Of a DNA stretch of 64,000 nucleotides, positions 16,975-27,334 are shown in pieces. The DNA lies in NCBI GenBank assembly GCA_015523295.1, contig WAKQ01000017.1:62001-126000 (forward strand). Direction: 5' to 3'. The position numbers and the translations under genes are program-made. This DNA comes from Desulfurococcales archaeon. GTDB taxonomy: Archaea; Thermoproteota; Thermoprotei_A; Sulfolobales; NBVN01. Position 1 is the stretch's first letter, and each line of letters begins with the position of its first letter. The notes under the pieces were generated by a model that did no database searches, was not told the origin of the DNA, and was given only the letters and a program-made list of their open reading frames with translations.

Positions 16975-18942
16975 CCTTGATTCCCTATACTCAGAAAGCA
17001 AAGCCTCAAGGTTTGAATAGGTTAGAGTTTCAGCTTCAGCCTTCCTGCGCTCTAACTCAACCATAACATTCTTCAATCTTGAAATAGTTTCAGAATCCAC
17101 TGCCTTAACACATTTACTCAGACTCCATACCTCCTTTGCAGCAGTAGAAGGTATTGAGAACAGATTTACCAGGCGAGATGCAAATTCCTCAGTCCCTGGA
17201 GGTAAAACCAACGAGATCCTCAGTTCCTTTAACCTTTTCAGGTTCATATCAGTAAGCAATGATAGATCATCTACATACCTGATTTTCTCATCTCCATTAC
17301 CATCAATAACACACCTACCGCCAAGGTTAGGTATTAACCTGTAGTTACCCGACAAGACATTATCGATAGCCTTAGTAATGGAGCTAAGATGATGCTCTAC
17401 CTGTTCTTTCTCATATCTCAATCTAGTGAGATGACGTTCAAGACTGTTTACACGCTGGATTAATTCCTTAACTTTCCTATCCTTCATAACCTCAATATTA
17501 ACTCCTGCCTCTAACTCATTCACAAGATTGGACAATCTGATTACCTCTTTCTCCAATTCCCTGACCTTTTCCTTATAGAGCTCCCTTTCCTTAACCACTT
17601 CATCCAACCTTCTATTAAGCTCCCTCAGCGTTTCATCAGAACTTGAACTCGAGTTGCTTGCTATGACCTTCCTTACAGGTTTTAATTTTCTGGAACTCCT
17701 CACAACGTCGTCAATAATATCCTCTACTATAGTAGAAAGAGGCTCATCACTGATTAGCCTGGCCTTATACTTTTGAAGCTCATTTACTGGTAAGCCCATA
17801 CTTTTAACCTTTACAGCTAATTTCCTAGCTTTCTCCTCATATATCCTGAATGCCTTGATTGCTGCAGACAGTGCATCTCTCTCGTGGGTATTCATGACGC
17901 TCACACCGTGTTTACTGCAGAAGCTTCTTACTAGTAGCTCTTTTTCACCAGTACTCAAGGACTTAGGAGGTACGTATAGCTGAGCACCCAACATTGCAGC
18001 TAGCTTCCTTACCATTTCAGGCACGGGATTCTTATCCGTCGCTACTATAGCAGGTATCCCTTCTTTTAATAGAAGATTCGCTATCTCACTCCTATCTAGA
18101 GTCCTGCCGGACGTGATAAGCACAGGCTTGCCGTCTAAGTCTATGGCTGCTAGGCCAACCTTCATACCTGGATCATAGCCAATTATGAGGTACTTCTTCG
18201 GCCTTTCGCTTTCGCTGAAAAACAAGAGTTTCTTATTTATAACCGGTTTTATCTTGACAACAACGTCTTTTCCCTTAGCCTTCTTAACTACCCCTATAAG
18301 ATCCTCTCTCGATGTATATACGATAAATAATGCTTTTTCTATACCTCCCCTACTTTTCCGTATAATAACATCATAGTCCTTACCTGAGCTATCCAGCTCC
18401 TCCCTTATCTTTTTAACCATTCTAGCCACTGCAGCCCTCAAATTTCGCTTAAACTTTGTAGAGCGGGAACCTCCTGCTGAACCGCTCCGGCCGGGGTATA
18501 CCTCTATTTTAACCTTCTTCTCAAACACGTTAAGCTTTCTTCCATAACCGATTGAAGCGAGTATAGCTATAGTAGAGGCTGCTTTTTTAGGTTCAAGTTT
18601 TTCTCTACCAACCTGCAAACCCGCATCAGCAGCCACTTTTTTGAGATCCTGGAAGGATTTATCATCAAGCGTTACTTGAACAATTTCTATATCAGGAGGC
18701 AATAATTTCAAGATCTTCATCAAATTTCTCTTGTTACCGCCTAATTCCATTATATTATCCACAGCTAAAACTGCTGGCCTATTCTCCCAAAGGAGTCTTA
18801 TAAGGCGTCCTAAAGATCCTTCATCAATCTTGACGAGAGAAGAATTCTTAAAGATCGCTATAGCATAGAGATAATTGCCTAGGTCTCCACCTCCATTTCT
18901 TATAATATCTACGCCAACAATACAACATTTATCAGACCTCAT
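16927..18942 (-). CDS. DUF460 (COG2433) RNase H-fold protein with coiled coil
   Basis: Large archaeal protein of unknown activity. N-terminal RuvC/RNase H-like region (CCIVGVDIIRNGGGDLGNYL) is followed by a second such domain (LIIGYDPGMKVGLAAIDLDG, VATDKNPVPEMVRKL, HERDALSAAIKAFR), a long coiled coil (about 440-540) and a conserved C-terminal region. The preferred start is ATG 18942, overlapping the rio2 stop and preceded by GGGAGAGG; an upstream ATG at 18978 would extend 12 residues into rio2. Cotranscription with rio2 suggests a link to RNA or ribosome maturation, by inference. Confidence 0.85.
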   Translation of the reverse strand: MRSDKCCIVGVDIIRNGGGDLGNYLYAIAIFKNSSLVKIDEGSLGRLIRLLWENRPAVLAVDNIMELGGNKRNLMKILKLLPPDIEIVQVTLDDKSFQDLKKVAADAGLQVGREKLEPKKAASTIAILASIGYGRKLNVFEKKVKIEVYPGRSGSAGGSRSTKFKRNLRAAVARMVKKIREELDSSGKDYDVIIRKSRGGIEKALFIVYTSREDLIGVVKKAKGKDVVVKIKPVINKKLLFFSESERPKKYLIIGYDPGMKVGLAAIDLDGKPVLITSGRTLDRSEIANLLLKEGIPAIVATDKNPVPEMVRKLAAMLGAQLYVPPKSLSTGEKELLVRSFCSKHGVSVMNTHERDALSAAIKAFRIYEEKARKLAVKVKSMGLPVNELQKYKARLISDEPLSTIVEDIIDDVVRSSRKLKPVRKVIASNSSSSSDETLRELNRRLDEVVKERELYKEKVRELEKEVIRLSNLVNELEAGVNIEVMKDRKVKELIQRVNSLERHLTRLRYEKEQVEHHLSSITKAIDNVLSGNYRLIPNLGGRCVIDGNGDEKIRYVDDLSLLTDMNLKRLKELRISLVLPPGTEEFASRLVNLFSIPSTAAKEVWSLSKCVKAVDSETISRLKNVMVELERRKAEAETLTYSNLEALLSEYRESRSHVVRRHSQERENNI

Positions 18943-19813
18943 CAACCTCTCCCTTGACATATTTGAGAGCTCTTTCAAGGCTGAGAACTACTTTGTATCG
19001 GCGTTTAAAGAATTTAATCAACTGATTCACATCTCTTTCCAGGATCTTAAAATGTGCTGGATCGTCCCTATAAAGGTACTGAGGCCAATCGATAATATAA
19101 GGGGTTCTAAGATCTCTTGATACAAGAATATTGTATTCGCTAAGATCCCCGTGAACTATACCCACTTTTAAATAGGCTTCCCTCACAACACTTAAAATAC
19201 GCTTAAGCAACATATCGGGCTCCGGCAACTCCCTACACTTATAGAGCTCAATACCTTCTATACGCGCCATTACAACTGCATGTCTATTCCAACCGTAAAC
19301 CTTTGGAACATAGGATGTATAATGATGAAGCATTTGAAGAGCCTTAAATTCCCTTTCTGCAGCAATCTTTGACCTAATAAGCCAATCCGTCTTATCCACA
19401 AGATAGCCCCTGAACCTTACAACTTTCTGAAAGCTTATGCGTCCTATTCTATAGAATTTTATTAGGGCATCCACGCCGTCACTAAGCTTGGCAGAATATA
19501 CTTCACTCTCCTTCCCCACACCTAGGAGAGGTCCTATATACGCTACTAAACCTTTATGTGTTAGAGAGTAAAGAGCCAATAGATCTAGACCTAGGTATGT
19601 TATTCTATAACCTCTATTATTAGCTCCTCCTTTAACTATAGCCTTTAACTCTGTCAGTCTCGCAACAACTCGCATTAACTGCTTCGGACTTAACCTTGAC
19701 CTCTTTTCAATAATCTCTAAAGGCACATAGCTATACCGGTTAAGCATTAAATCAAGAACTCTCAATACCTTTAAATCGGCTGGGGATAACTCACCTACGA
19801 TTTCTTGTAACAT
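18932..19813 (-). CDS. rio2: Rio2 atypical protein kinase
   Basis: Kinase/ATPase of late small-subunit ribosome maturation. An N-terminal winged helix (about 1-90) precedes the RIO kinase fold: nucleotide loop GVGKESEVYSAKL, Lys in DALIKFYRIG, catalytic loop GIVHGDLSEYNILV and metal motif YIIDWPQYL. The 293 residues match archaeal Rio2. The stop overlaps the start of the DUF460 gene, and the upstream gap to AdoMet synthetase contains a C/D box sRNA candidate. Confidence 0.96.
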   Translation of the reverse strand: MLQEIVGELSPADLKVLRVLDLMLNRYSYVPLEIIEKRSRLSPKQLMRVVARLTELKAIVKGGANNRGYRITYLGLDLLALYSLTHKGLVAYIGPLLGVGKESEVYSAKLSDGVDALIKFYRIGRISFQKVVRFRGYLVDKTDWLIRSKIAAEREFKALQMLHHYTSYVPKVYGWNRHAVVMARIEGIELYKCRELPEPDMLLKRILSVVREAYLKVGIVHGDLSEYNILVSRDLRTPYIIDWPQYLYRDDPAHFKILERDVNQLIKFFKRRYKVVLSLERALKYVKGEVDEV

Positions 19814-19856
19814 AGTCTCATCCTTGGAGCTGCGAACATCTTAAAAAAACTTCCTA

Positions 19857-19918
19857 AAATCAGCCACCGACCCTTCATCACACGAATCCACTCAGTCCCG
19901 GGTTACACTCATCACTCC
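19857..19918 (-). ncRNA. C/D box sRNA (2'-O-methylation guide), strong candidate
   Basis: All four boxes are canonical on the minus strand: C GTGATGA (19909-19915), D' CTGA (19892-19895), C' GTGATGA (19875-19881) and D CTGA (19860-19863). The guide regions are 13 bases (GTGTAACCCGGGA, before D') and 11 bases (AGGGTCGGTGG, before D), and the D'-C' spacer is 10 bases. It begins about 12 bases after the AdoMet synthetase stop, so it may be processed from that transcript. Targets not established. Confidence 0.82.
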
Positions 19919-19927
19919 ATATAAGGT

Positions 19928-21154
19928 TTAAAAAAGCATCAATTTACCCTGTATTATGTCATAGGTTAACTTAGTTACTTTTGAAAGCTCATCATCTATT
20001 ATAGATTCAATGTCAGACCTTATCGAATTAAAGCTGTTGAGATCGTCAGTGAGTATTTTAGCAACAGCTACTTGAGGCATGTCAATAGGAGAGCCAATCC
20101 TAGATAGGACTTCCACATAGACCTCCTTCACCTTTGGTTCTTCAGACACTATTCGGTTAGCTATCTTATTAGCCAACACATTGTACAGTTTCCCCACATG
20201 GCTCACTGGATTCTTGCCTGCAGTTGCTTCCAAACTCATAGGTCTTAAAGGGGTGATCAAGCCATTAGCTCTATTACCTCTACCTGTCATCCCATCATCA
20301 CCATGTTCTGCCGAAGTCCCTGTAACTGTGAGGTATGCTATTCCCTTATCCGGTTTGTCTGCAGCATTTAGGAAGGCCTCCACCTCATATTCTGGCACTA
20401 GCTTAGATGCCTTATCTAAAACCCGATTCAGTACATCCTCTTTTACAGACAAATAATGGTCCATATCTTCAACCAAACTTGAGATCATCGCAGCTGCAAT
20501 AGTAAGCTTTATTTTTCTATCAGTTCTGAGACCCATAACCTTGACATCCTCACCCACCTCAGGAAATTCACTCTTAAACTCCTTCGAGTTAAGAAAGCGT
20601 TCAGTCTCCAATACCAGATTCTCTAGCTTGGATAAAGGAGCAAAACTTACACCAAAGCTTGTATCATTTGCCAAGGGCACAGCTTTCTTTCCCAGCTCAA
20701 ACACACCTACGAGATCTTGGCTACCACTCCTAACCATGTAATCGACCTTCACATGTCTTTCAGGGTCTAAGAACCTCATATTCTTCTTAATCCAGTCCTT
20801 AACTGCACCTATAATTAAGGTACCTATAGGGACCCGGTCAATTTCCCCGTTTTCCAATACTACAAACTCTGTTGCCCTTCCCGACACTATTATGGTAATA
20901 GGATGAAGAATCTCCCCACCTCCAAAACGAGGTTTGGCCTGACCTCCCACTAATAAGACCTTGTCAAGATTATGATGAAGGATATAACCATATTTACTCA
21001 TATAATATTTAGATAGAGCCACACTCGACAGTTCAGATGCTGCATCAGCAATATAGTCGGGATGACCCGTACCTTTCCTCTCGACAAGCTCTACACTCTG
21101 GCTTTCAACAGGTGTCCATTCAATGAATTCAACCTTTATATTCCTTTCATTCAT
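19928..21154 (-). CDS. mat: S-adenosylmethionine synthetase, archaeal type
   Basis: Makes S-adenosylmethionine from methionine and ATP. The archaeal-type family (unlike bacterial MetK) is recognised by ELVERKGTGHPDYIADAASE near the N-terminus, LLVGGQAKPRFGGGEILHPI, GTSAEHGDDGMTGRGNRANG and LRPMSLEATAGKNPVSHVGK. The 408 residues are the normal length. Start is ATG 21154. It supplies methyl groups for the many RNA methyltransferases here, such as KsgA, TrmJ and possibly the C/D sRNP encoded just downstream. Confidence 0.97.
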   Translation of the reverse strand: MNERNIKVEFIEWTPVESQSVELVERKGTGHPDYIADAASELSSVALSKYYMSKYGYILHHNLDKVLLVGGQAKPRFGGGEILHPITIIVSGRATEFVVLENGEIDRVPIGTLIIGAVKDWIKKNMRFLDPERHVKVDYMVRSGSQDLVGVFELGKKAVPLANDTSFGVSFAPLSKLENLVLETERFLNSKEFKSEFPEVGEDVKVMGLRTDRKIKLTIAAAMISSLVEDMDHYLSVKEDVLNRVLDKASKLVPEYEVEAFLNAADKPDKGIAYLTVTGTSAEHGDDGMTGRGNRANGLITPLRPMSLEATAGKNPVSHVGKLYNVLANKIANRIVSEEPKVKEVYVEVLSRIGSPIDMPQVAVAKILTDDLNSFNSIRSDIESIIDDELSKVTKLTYDIIQGKLMLF

Positions 21155-21313
21155 TTTACATACCTAATTTGGGGGGGCCGTAAATCAAATTAAATTTTAC
21201 CCCTTATTATGGAAAACCTTAACAAGGAGCATATGTGAAGCCGTAGGGACAAATGTAGGAAACACCTAACAACTATCTTGGCAGTTTCATCAGACTTTCT
21301 ACGGTATACTTCA

Positions 21314-21559
21314 TCATTTCTTATAGTCAATTACAATATACAGTATTTGACTGCCTCTTATTAATACAGTCCCGTATTTGGCAATGGGTTTATCATCCGG
21401 TGAGAGCTCCTCGCAATCAACCATCACAATGTTCATCGTGGGGTCAGTCATAATTAGTCTCCCAACATATGAATTGCCATCCTTAACTCTTACGAGTACA
21501 TCTTTGTTTACTGAAGACCTTAGAGTCTTCAAAGGACTATCCGCTCTCTGCGAAGACAC
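21314..21559 (-). CDS. LSm (Sm-like archaeal) protein
   Basis: Small Sm-fold protein that forms RNA-binding rings. Sm1 is SSVNKDVLVRVKDGNSYVGR followed by LIMTDPTMNIVMVDCEE, and Sm2 is YGTVLIRGSQILYIVI with the typical IRG. The preferred start is GTG 21559, five bases after AGAGGTGA; a GTG at 21568 lies inside that ribosome site. Length is about 81 residues. Divergent from alba2, with a TATA element (CTTATATA) in the shared 90-bp gap. Confidence 0.93.
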   Translation of the reverse strand: MSSQRADSPLKTLRSSVNKDVLVRVKDGNSYVGRLIMTDPTMNIVMVDCEELSPDDKPIAKYGTVLIRGSQILYIVIDYKK

Positions 21560-21661
21560 TAACTTCACCTCTGGACTATCGTAAAGGCTTAAGTATATAA
21601 GCTTTGATCCCCTGCTTACATCCTTTTTAAGTAGTTACGAGTAAATACTCTGGTGATTCTA

Positions 21662-21922
21662 TTGAGTGACGAAGAAATTAGAGTCGGGGGAAAGCCTCTG
21701 GATGACTACCTGGTGTCCGTCGCCATACTCTTCAACCAAGGAAAAGATAGAGTAATATTGAAAGGCAGAGGAAATAATATATCTAAGGCAGTAGCACTTT
21801 ATAACGCTCTTAAGAACCGAATGGGGGAAGCTTTAGAGCTGGTGGACGTTAGAATTGGCAGTGAAGATCTCCGAGGGAAAATAGTCTCTTATATAGAGAT
21901 AGAGGTTAGGAGAGCCTATTAA
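21662..21922 (+). CDS. Alba chromatin protein (Alba2-like paralogue)
   Basis: DNA/RNA-binding chromatin protein. Core motifs: IRVGGKPLDDYLVSVAILFN, VILKGRGNNISKAVALYNAL and VRIGSEDLRGKIVSYIEIEV. It differs from the second copy at 30618 in having a Gly-Lys-Pro-Leu loop without the Lys pair acetylated in Alba1, so I take it as the Alba2-type partner, which heterodimerises with Alba1 in Sulfolobus. Start is probably TTG 21662 (GGTGAT four bases before); GTG 21653 is an alternative. Confidence 0.9.
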   Translation: MSDEEIRVGGKPLDDYLVSVAILFNQGKDRVILKGRGNNISKAVALYNALKNRMGEALELVDVRIGSEDLRGKIVSYIEIEVRRAY

Positions 21923-21930
21923 AGCCGCCA

Positions 21931-24900
21931 TCACACCTCTGACAAAGCCTCTTCACTCACACTCTTCTCCTGTAACTGACTCTCAATTTCCGTGAGTTTG
22001 CTTCTTGCCCTTATACGTACTACATCACTCAGCAGGAGAATTAGGGCCGTGCTTCTTGAGAGATTACCAGACCTTACATGATCGAGTAAGTGCTCAAGTT
22101 CCCTTGTTGCTTCAACGCTGGCAATATCAGGATAATATTCCTTGATGAGATCCGCAACTTCCATGCCAAGCTTAGTTGGTATCAAATATAGCCTCTTCTT
22201 TGACACTATAGCATATCCATGTCTTAGGTTGTTTTCCACAGCTTTCGCATACGTACTAGGTCTTCCAATCTTCTTATCCTTCATTAACTTAACAATATCA
22301 GACGCTGTAAAGAGGCGCACCTCAGAAGCATTGATAACTTTAGACTCTTCAAGTCTCATCCTCACCTCCTTCATTTCTTTAAGGGCAGGATACACTTTCA
22401 GCCTAGAATATCGCAGAAACCCTTCTTTTAATATTTCAACAGGAACGCTAATTTCGACCCTCACAGGCCCCAAAAACGTTTCAAAGGTAGCTGTCACTAC
22501 CTCAGCTGGAATCATCTGGCTCGCAATAAACCTGCTGAAGATCATCTCGTACAATTTCCTGTGATACCAAGTCAAATTATTAAATACATTGAAGGTAAAC
22601 TCATCTATGTTATTGAGATCGGGAACCGGCTGTGTTGGCCTTATACACTCATGAGTTCCCTCACCTCCCCAAGATCTTAAGTACATCCTATCGGATAGAC
22701 CTTCTTTCTCGAGAAACTCCTTAGCTATATTCATTCCCGTAGGAGATACGTGTGTGCTGTCTGTTCTGTGGTAGGTTATGAAGCCAAGCTCGAAAAGGTC
22801 CTGCGCTATCCTCATAATTCTTCCAGGAGGAAGCTTAAGCACCCTCATACCATCATAGAGTAGTGAGTCGGTAGTATAGGGTGGTTTCGGCTGAATTTTA
22901 TTTATAGTTTTATTTACAAGTTTTAAAGTTACGTAATTATTACTTTTCAAGAAGGTAATAATTTCCTCAGCTAGATTACGATCTCTTGTGAAATAAGATA
23001 CCCTTAGCTCATTCGGTAGATTAGCAATTATTAAATATCCCTTGCTTTCAAGGTATCTTCTATACCTCTCAACGATCCACTCGAGAACCGGTGTCTGTAC
23101 CCTACCACCACCTAACCAATATTTCCCTAATTTACTTTTCAGGACATTACTTAACTCAAACCCTATTAGCCTATCATCAACCCTCCTCACAATCTGAGCA
23201 TTCACCCTCTTCTCATCTATAGCCCTGGGATGTAGCAGTGCCTTCAGAAAGCCTTGATGAGTCACCTCATGAAATTCTATTCTCCTGAAGCTCGTAACAT
23301 AAGGTCGAAGAAGTAGGTAAACATCATAAGCTATCTTCTCCCCTTCATCATCAGGGTCTGTAGCTATAAAGACCTCATCTACCTCTTGCGCCAGCTTCCT
23401 TAAAGCTTCAATGACTTTTTTACTGTCTCGAATTCTCGATGATCCGCATCTAGGGCATCTATCGACATCATCAGTGAATTGGTACCCGCACTTAGCACAT
23501 CTTTTTATGGTTGTATATATGGGTTTTAGACCCCTATATCCCTTACTAATACCATGAAATGCTTCATTAACGGTGAGGTCGATTAGATGGCCTAAGGTAG
23601 GAGCTATTGTAGCCACATAAACCTCTTTCTTCAGAGGTATAACGGTTTCGTAAGCAATGTATTCTCCGAGATACCTTCTGCCTGGCCTACCGAACATTCG
23701 AGCGATAGTTTTAGCTTTGGTTGGAGACTCTACAACGATGAGAACAGATTTGATCTTTCGAACATCCTTCCCTTCTTCAACATTCTCACGACTCCTTCTT
23801 TGCTCCTTTTTAATCTTCTCCATGTCCACTTCGTTTAATGGCTTGGGCTCAAACGTAGCAACATAATGTGATAGCTTGTTACTGAAAATTCTAAGCATTT
23901 CTTCATCTTCGTAAAGAATCAGAGATAGACCTAGTGTCATGCTCCCCTTCAATAGACGACTTGACCTACCTGAGGCTTGAATATAAGTCATAACATCAGG
24001 AATGCTTGCCACTAATTTACCTGACCTATACTTGACAATATATGAATCAGTTACGAACTTTCCATGAGTCCTTACATATTTTGAGACGAACAACATTACC
24101 TTGGGTATAGTTCTCCTAATACGTTCTTCAATCTCCTTAAGGTAGCCGTCAACCTCACCATAACCCCTTAAACTTGCCTGAAGTATCCTTAATTTTCCGG
24201 GGCTCAGTCTTGAGATCCTTGTCATTAGTTCCCTGTCTTCATCACTTAGTTGATAACCCTTACGGGATACCTGAATCAAGGCTTGAAACAGTCCTCTTGG
24301 ATTCGTAAGGAGCGATTCAAAAGGGAAATTAAATTTAGGTATGCCTATAAAGACAGTATTATATATTCTCAGAGGCTCATCTATGCCTCTCGTTAGTATG
24401 CCATAATATGTTGAAACACCTACCAGAACATCAACATCGCCTTTCCTAAGCCTGTCTAGAGACTTTCGTGAAGTTGCTGTAATAGCCTTTAATCCATGCA
24501 GTTTTAGTTCGTCTGCAATCCTTCTAGCCTCCGCTAGCCCCCGTTCCTTGCTTACAAATAATAACGTGCCACCTTCCAAGCCCTTTATCAACTCGGGAAG
24601 GTTAACATCCTTCAAGGGGTAGACAACTTCAATAATGTTTCTTAAGTAGTCCATTATAGAACCTACTTCGAAACCTAGAATCTCCCTCAATACCTTAACC
24701 CTTGAGCCCCTTGCCCTCCCTGTAGCACTAGCTATAAGTAACTGTCCAATGGCATCGATGTCCAAGGTAGCAGCCAGTTCCATTTCAACCTCATATAACT
24801 TTTTACTCAGTTCTTCTACCTTCTCCTCATTACCTGCATACTTATGGAACATGAGCTCTGACTTAAGTGAGACTACCTTCCTTGCAAGCTCTATAGACTT

Positions 24901-25560
24901 ATCATCCACACCTAGAGTGTGGAGAATTAGATCAATCAAGGAAGACGATTTCAGTAAAGCATCAAAGTCATCAACTATGACTAAGCTGTACCTTAGCCCT
25001 CTAAAGAATTCTTTATTCCTAAATATGAACGCGTGTGTGACTACATCTATCCTGCCATTCTTCAATAGTTTACCGCCTTCAGAGTCCTTTAGATTTTCAG
25101 AGTCATTTATTATCTCCTCACGACTAAGGCTCCTTAATGAGGAGATGACCTGTTTCATCAGCTCTCGCGTGGGGACTATATAGAGAATATTTGCACCCTT
25201 AGAGGCCCTATAGATCGCATATACCTGGAGAAGTGTCGTCTTACCTACACCTGTAGGAGCTATCAATGCAAATGATTCATTAGAAAGCATTCTCTTAGCC
25301 CACGCTCTTTGAATTGTCCACAGTCTCTTACCGGTCAAGGCAGTGAAAAAATCGTCAAATGCCTTTAATTCATCCTCAAGAAGAAAGAGATCAATCAATC
25401 TCTTAGCATTACCTAAGGCGGTAAGGACTGATCTTACCCCATCCCTTTTAGCGTCTTTTAGATACTTAGACGGCATACATCTCCTACAAGGAAGCCCTTG
25501 TTTTAACCTGTCTTCACTTATAGGGCCTCCACAGTTAGGACATGCTCCCTTAATAATCAT
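21931..25560 (-). CDS. rgy: Reverse gyrase
   Basis: ATP-dependent positive supercoiling enzyme found in hyperthermophiles. Order of parts in 1209 residues: N-terminal zinc finger (CPNC...CRRC, 8-29), helicase-like domain with Walker A APTGVGKTTL (about 100), VPTRELMKQV and LVIVDDFDALL, then SGRSSRL; Toprim LIVVESPTKAKTIARMFG (about 605) followed by a second zinc finger CAKC...CPRC and FIATDPDDEGEKIAYDVYLL; active-site Tyr in FITYHRTDSTHVS (about 925). Intact and normal length. Convergent with alba2 with an eight-base gap. Confidence 0.98.
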   Translation of the reverse strand: MIIKGACPNCGGPISEDRLKQGLPCRRCMPSKYLKDAKRDGVRSVLTALGNAKRLIDLFLLEDELKAFDDFFTALTGKRLWTIQRAWAKRMLSNESFALIAPTGVGKTTLLQVYAIYRASKGANILYIVPTRELMKQVISSLRSLSREEIINDSENLKDSEGGKLLKNGRIDVVTHAFIFRNKEFFRGLRYSLVIVDDFDALLKSSSLIDLILHTLGVDDKSIELARKVVSLKSELMFHKYAGNEEKVEELSKKLYEVEMELAATLDIDAIGQLLIASATGRARGSRVKVLREILGFEVGSIMDYLRNIIEVVYPLKDVNLPELIKGLEGGTLLFVSKERGLAEARRIADELKLHGLKAITATSRKSLDRLRKGDVDVLVGVSTYYGILTRGIDEPLRIYNTVFIGIPKFNFPFESLLTNPRGLFQALIQVSRKGYQLSDEDRELMTRISRLSPGKLRILQASLRGYGEVDGYLKEIEERIRRTIPKVMLFVSKYVRTHGKFVTDSYIVKYRSGKLVASIPDVMTYIQASGRSSRLLKGSMTLGLSLILYEDEEMLRIFSNKLSHYVATFEPKPLNEVDMEKIKKEQRRSRENVEEGKDVRKIKSVLIVVESPTKAKTIARMFGRPGRRYLGEYIAYETVIPLKKEVYVATIAPTLGHLIDLTVNEAFHGISKGYRGLKPIYTTIKRCAKCGYQFTDDVDRCPRCGSSRIRDSKKVIEALRKLAQEVDEVFIATDPDDEGEKIAYDVYLLLRPYVTSFRRIEFHEVTHQGFLKALLHPRAIDEKRVNAQIVRRVDDRLIGFELSNVLKSKLGKYWLGGGRVQTPVLEWIVERYRRYLESKGYLIIANLPNELRVSYFTRDRNLAEEIITFLKSNNYVTLKLVNKTINKIQPKPPYTTDSLLYDGMRVLKLPPGRIMRIAQDLFELGFITYHRTDSTHVSPTGMNIAKEFLEKEGLSDRMYLRSWGGEGTHECIRPTQPVPDLNNIDEFTFNVFNNLTWYHRKLYEMIFSRFIASQMIPAEVVTATFETFLGPVRVEISVPVEILKEGFLRYSRLKVYPALKEMKEVRMRLEESKVINASEVRLFTASDIVKLMKDKKIGRPSTYAKAVENNLRHGYAIVSKKRLYLIPTKLGMEVADLIKEYYPDIASVEATRELEHLLDHVRSGNLSRSTALILLLSDVVRIRARSKLTEIESQLQEKSVSEEALSEV

Positions 25561-25678
25561 CTCTCATTCCTGGTTAAGACCTGCCTATATTGATGCACTT
25601 ATAAAACCTTCACCCCATGGGGCTTTTTGGGTAAGCCTAAAGAGAAACTTCTTTTAACATAGGTATCATGTAGTTGGT

Positions 25679-27289
25679 GTGGGGGGAGTGGCTAGAAAAT
25701 TCATATTTGTTACAGGTGGAGTGCTTTCCGGATTAGGTAAGGGCGTGACATCAGCATCTATAGGCTTGCTTCTAAAATCAAGCGGCTATTCAGTGACGGC
25801 CATCAAGATAGACCCTTATGTAAATGTTGATGCAGGGACCATGAATCCATACATGCATGGAGAAGTCTTCGTAACGGAAGATGGTGGAGAAACAGATTTA
25901 GACATAGGGCATTACGAGAGATTCTTGAATATAAACTTATCCAAAAAGAATAACATAACTACGGGAAAGATCTACAAGACAGTGATTGAGAAGGAGAGAA
26001 AAGGCGACTATCTTGGAGAAACAGTTCAAATAATTCCGCACGTCACAGATGAAATTAAAAAAGAGATCCGTGAAGTCTCTAAGGAGCAGGGAAGCGACAT
26101 AACTATTATTGAAATTGGAGGGACCGTAGGCGATATTGAGTCCTTGCCTTTTTTAGAGGCTGCAAGACAGCTTCTAATGGAGGAAGGATCTAGAAACACA
26201 TTTTTTGTACATGTAGTCCTCGTACCTAAATTATCTGTTACTGGTGAGCTTAAGACAAAGCCTGCACAACATAGTATTCAAGAACTCAGAAGAATAGGCA
26301 TCCAACCAGATATCATAGTTGCTAGATCGGAGGTCCCCTTAGACTTTGAGGCAAGGAAAAAACTATCACTCCATAGCAGTCTCCCAATAGATGCAGTAAT
26401 CAGCAACCCAGATGTGGAGACTATATACCTTGTACCACTCATTCTCCACAAGCAGAGGATACTGAAAATAATCTCTAAGAAACTAGGGTTAGAACTTAGA
26501 AAGTCAGATTTCAGCCATTGGAAGGAATTTGTCGACAGACTACTCACAGGTTCTACACGGGTTGAAATAGGGATGATAGGCAAATATACAAAACTAAAGG
26601 ATAGTTATATCAGCATAGTGGAGGCACTTAAGCATTCTGCGGCCCAATTTCTCGTCAAACCTTCACTTAAATGGTATGAGTCCACTGACATTGAAGAGGG
26701 CAGAATTTCCCCTGAGCAGATCTCAGAAGAGGTAGATGGAGCTCTAATACTTCCGGGATTTGGCAGAAGGGGGGTTGAAGGTAAAATATCAGCTATAAAG
26801 GTCCTCCGTGAAAAAGGTAAACCAGTTCTAGGCATATGTTTTGGACTTCAGCTCATGGTTGTTGAATATGCGAGAAACGTTTTGGGCCTTGATAATGCAA
26901 ATTCAACCGAAGTAGATCCCAATACCCCCTACCCCGTAGTGGATCTGCTGAGCATGCAAAAAGGGGTATTACAGAAAGGGGGGACAATGAGACTTGGCTC
27001 CTTGCCGATAAGGCTAGTAAAGGGAACTAAAGCCTTTGCTTTCTATGAAGGTAGGGAAGTTATCTACGAAAGACACAGACATAGATATCAAGTCAACCCT
27101 AAATACATAGACCTACTTGAATCCTCCGGCCTTAGAGTCAGTGGTTATAGTCTCGAGGGTTTTCCTGAAGTAATAGAATCAGTGGAAAGGAAGTTCTTTC
27201 TTGGAACTCAGGCACACCCAGAATTTAAGAGCAGACCCCTAAATCCAGCACCTCTTTTTAAAGCTTTTATGAAAAGTTTACTTAAGTAA
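25679..27289 (+). CDS. pyrG: CTP synthase
   Basis: Converts UTP to CTP with glutamine or ammonia. The N-terminal synthetase domain begins [20 protein letters not shown] with the P-loop, then [20 protein letters not shown] and [20 protein letters not shown]. The C-terminal class I glutamine amidotransferase has the catalytic [13 protein letters not shown] (Cys), and [12 protein letters not shown] (His and Glu). The 536 residues match the family. Start is GTG 25679 or GTG 25688, the latter just after GGGGGGA. Single gene, divergent from reverse gyrase. Confidence 0.97.
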   Translation: MGGVARKFIFVTGGVLSGLGKGVTSASIGLLLKSSGYSVTAIKIDPYVNVDAGTMNPYMHGEVFVTEDGGETDLDIGHYERFLNINLSKKNNITTGKIYKTVIEKERKGDYLGETVQIIPHVTDEIKKEIREVSKEQGSDITIIEIGGTVGDIESLPFLEAARQLLMEEGSRNTFFVHVVLVPKLSVTGELKTKPAQHSIQELRRIGIQPDIIVARSEVPLDFEARKKLSLHSSLPIDAVISNPDVETIYLVPLILHKQRILKIISKKLGLELRKSDFSHWKEFVDRLLTGSTRVEIGMIGKYTKLKDSYISIVEALKHSAAQFLVKPSLKWYESTDIEEGRISPEQISEEVDGALILPGFGRRGVEGKISAIKVLREKGKPVLGICFGLQLMVVEYARNVLGLDNANSTEVDPNTPYPVVDLLSMQKGVLQKGGTMRLGSLPIRLVKGTKAFAFYEGREVIYERHRHRYQVNPKYIDLLESSGLRVSGYSLEGFPEVIESVERKFFLGTQAHPEFKSRPLNPAPLFKAFMKSLLK

Positions 27290-27334
27290 AGGTATTATTC
27301 TAAGGTGGATATAAACCCGTAATAGATCCTTTAG

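Noticed and set aside
21268-21318. C/D box-like boxes on the minus strand after the LSm stop (ATGATGA then CTGATGA)
   Set aside because: D' and C' would overlap with no spacer and there is no final D box; the first box also contains the LSm stop codon.
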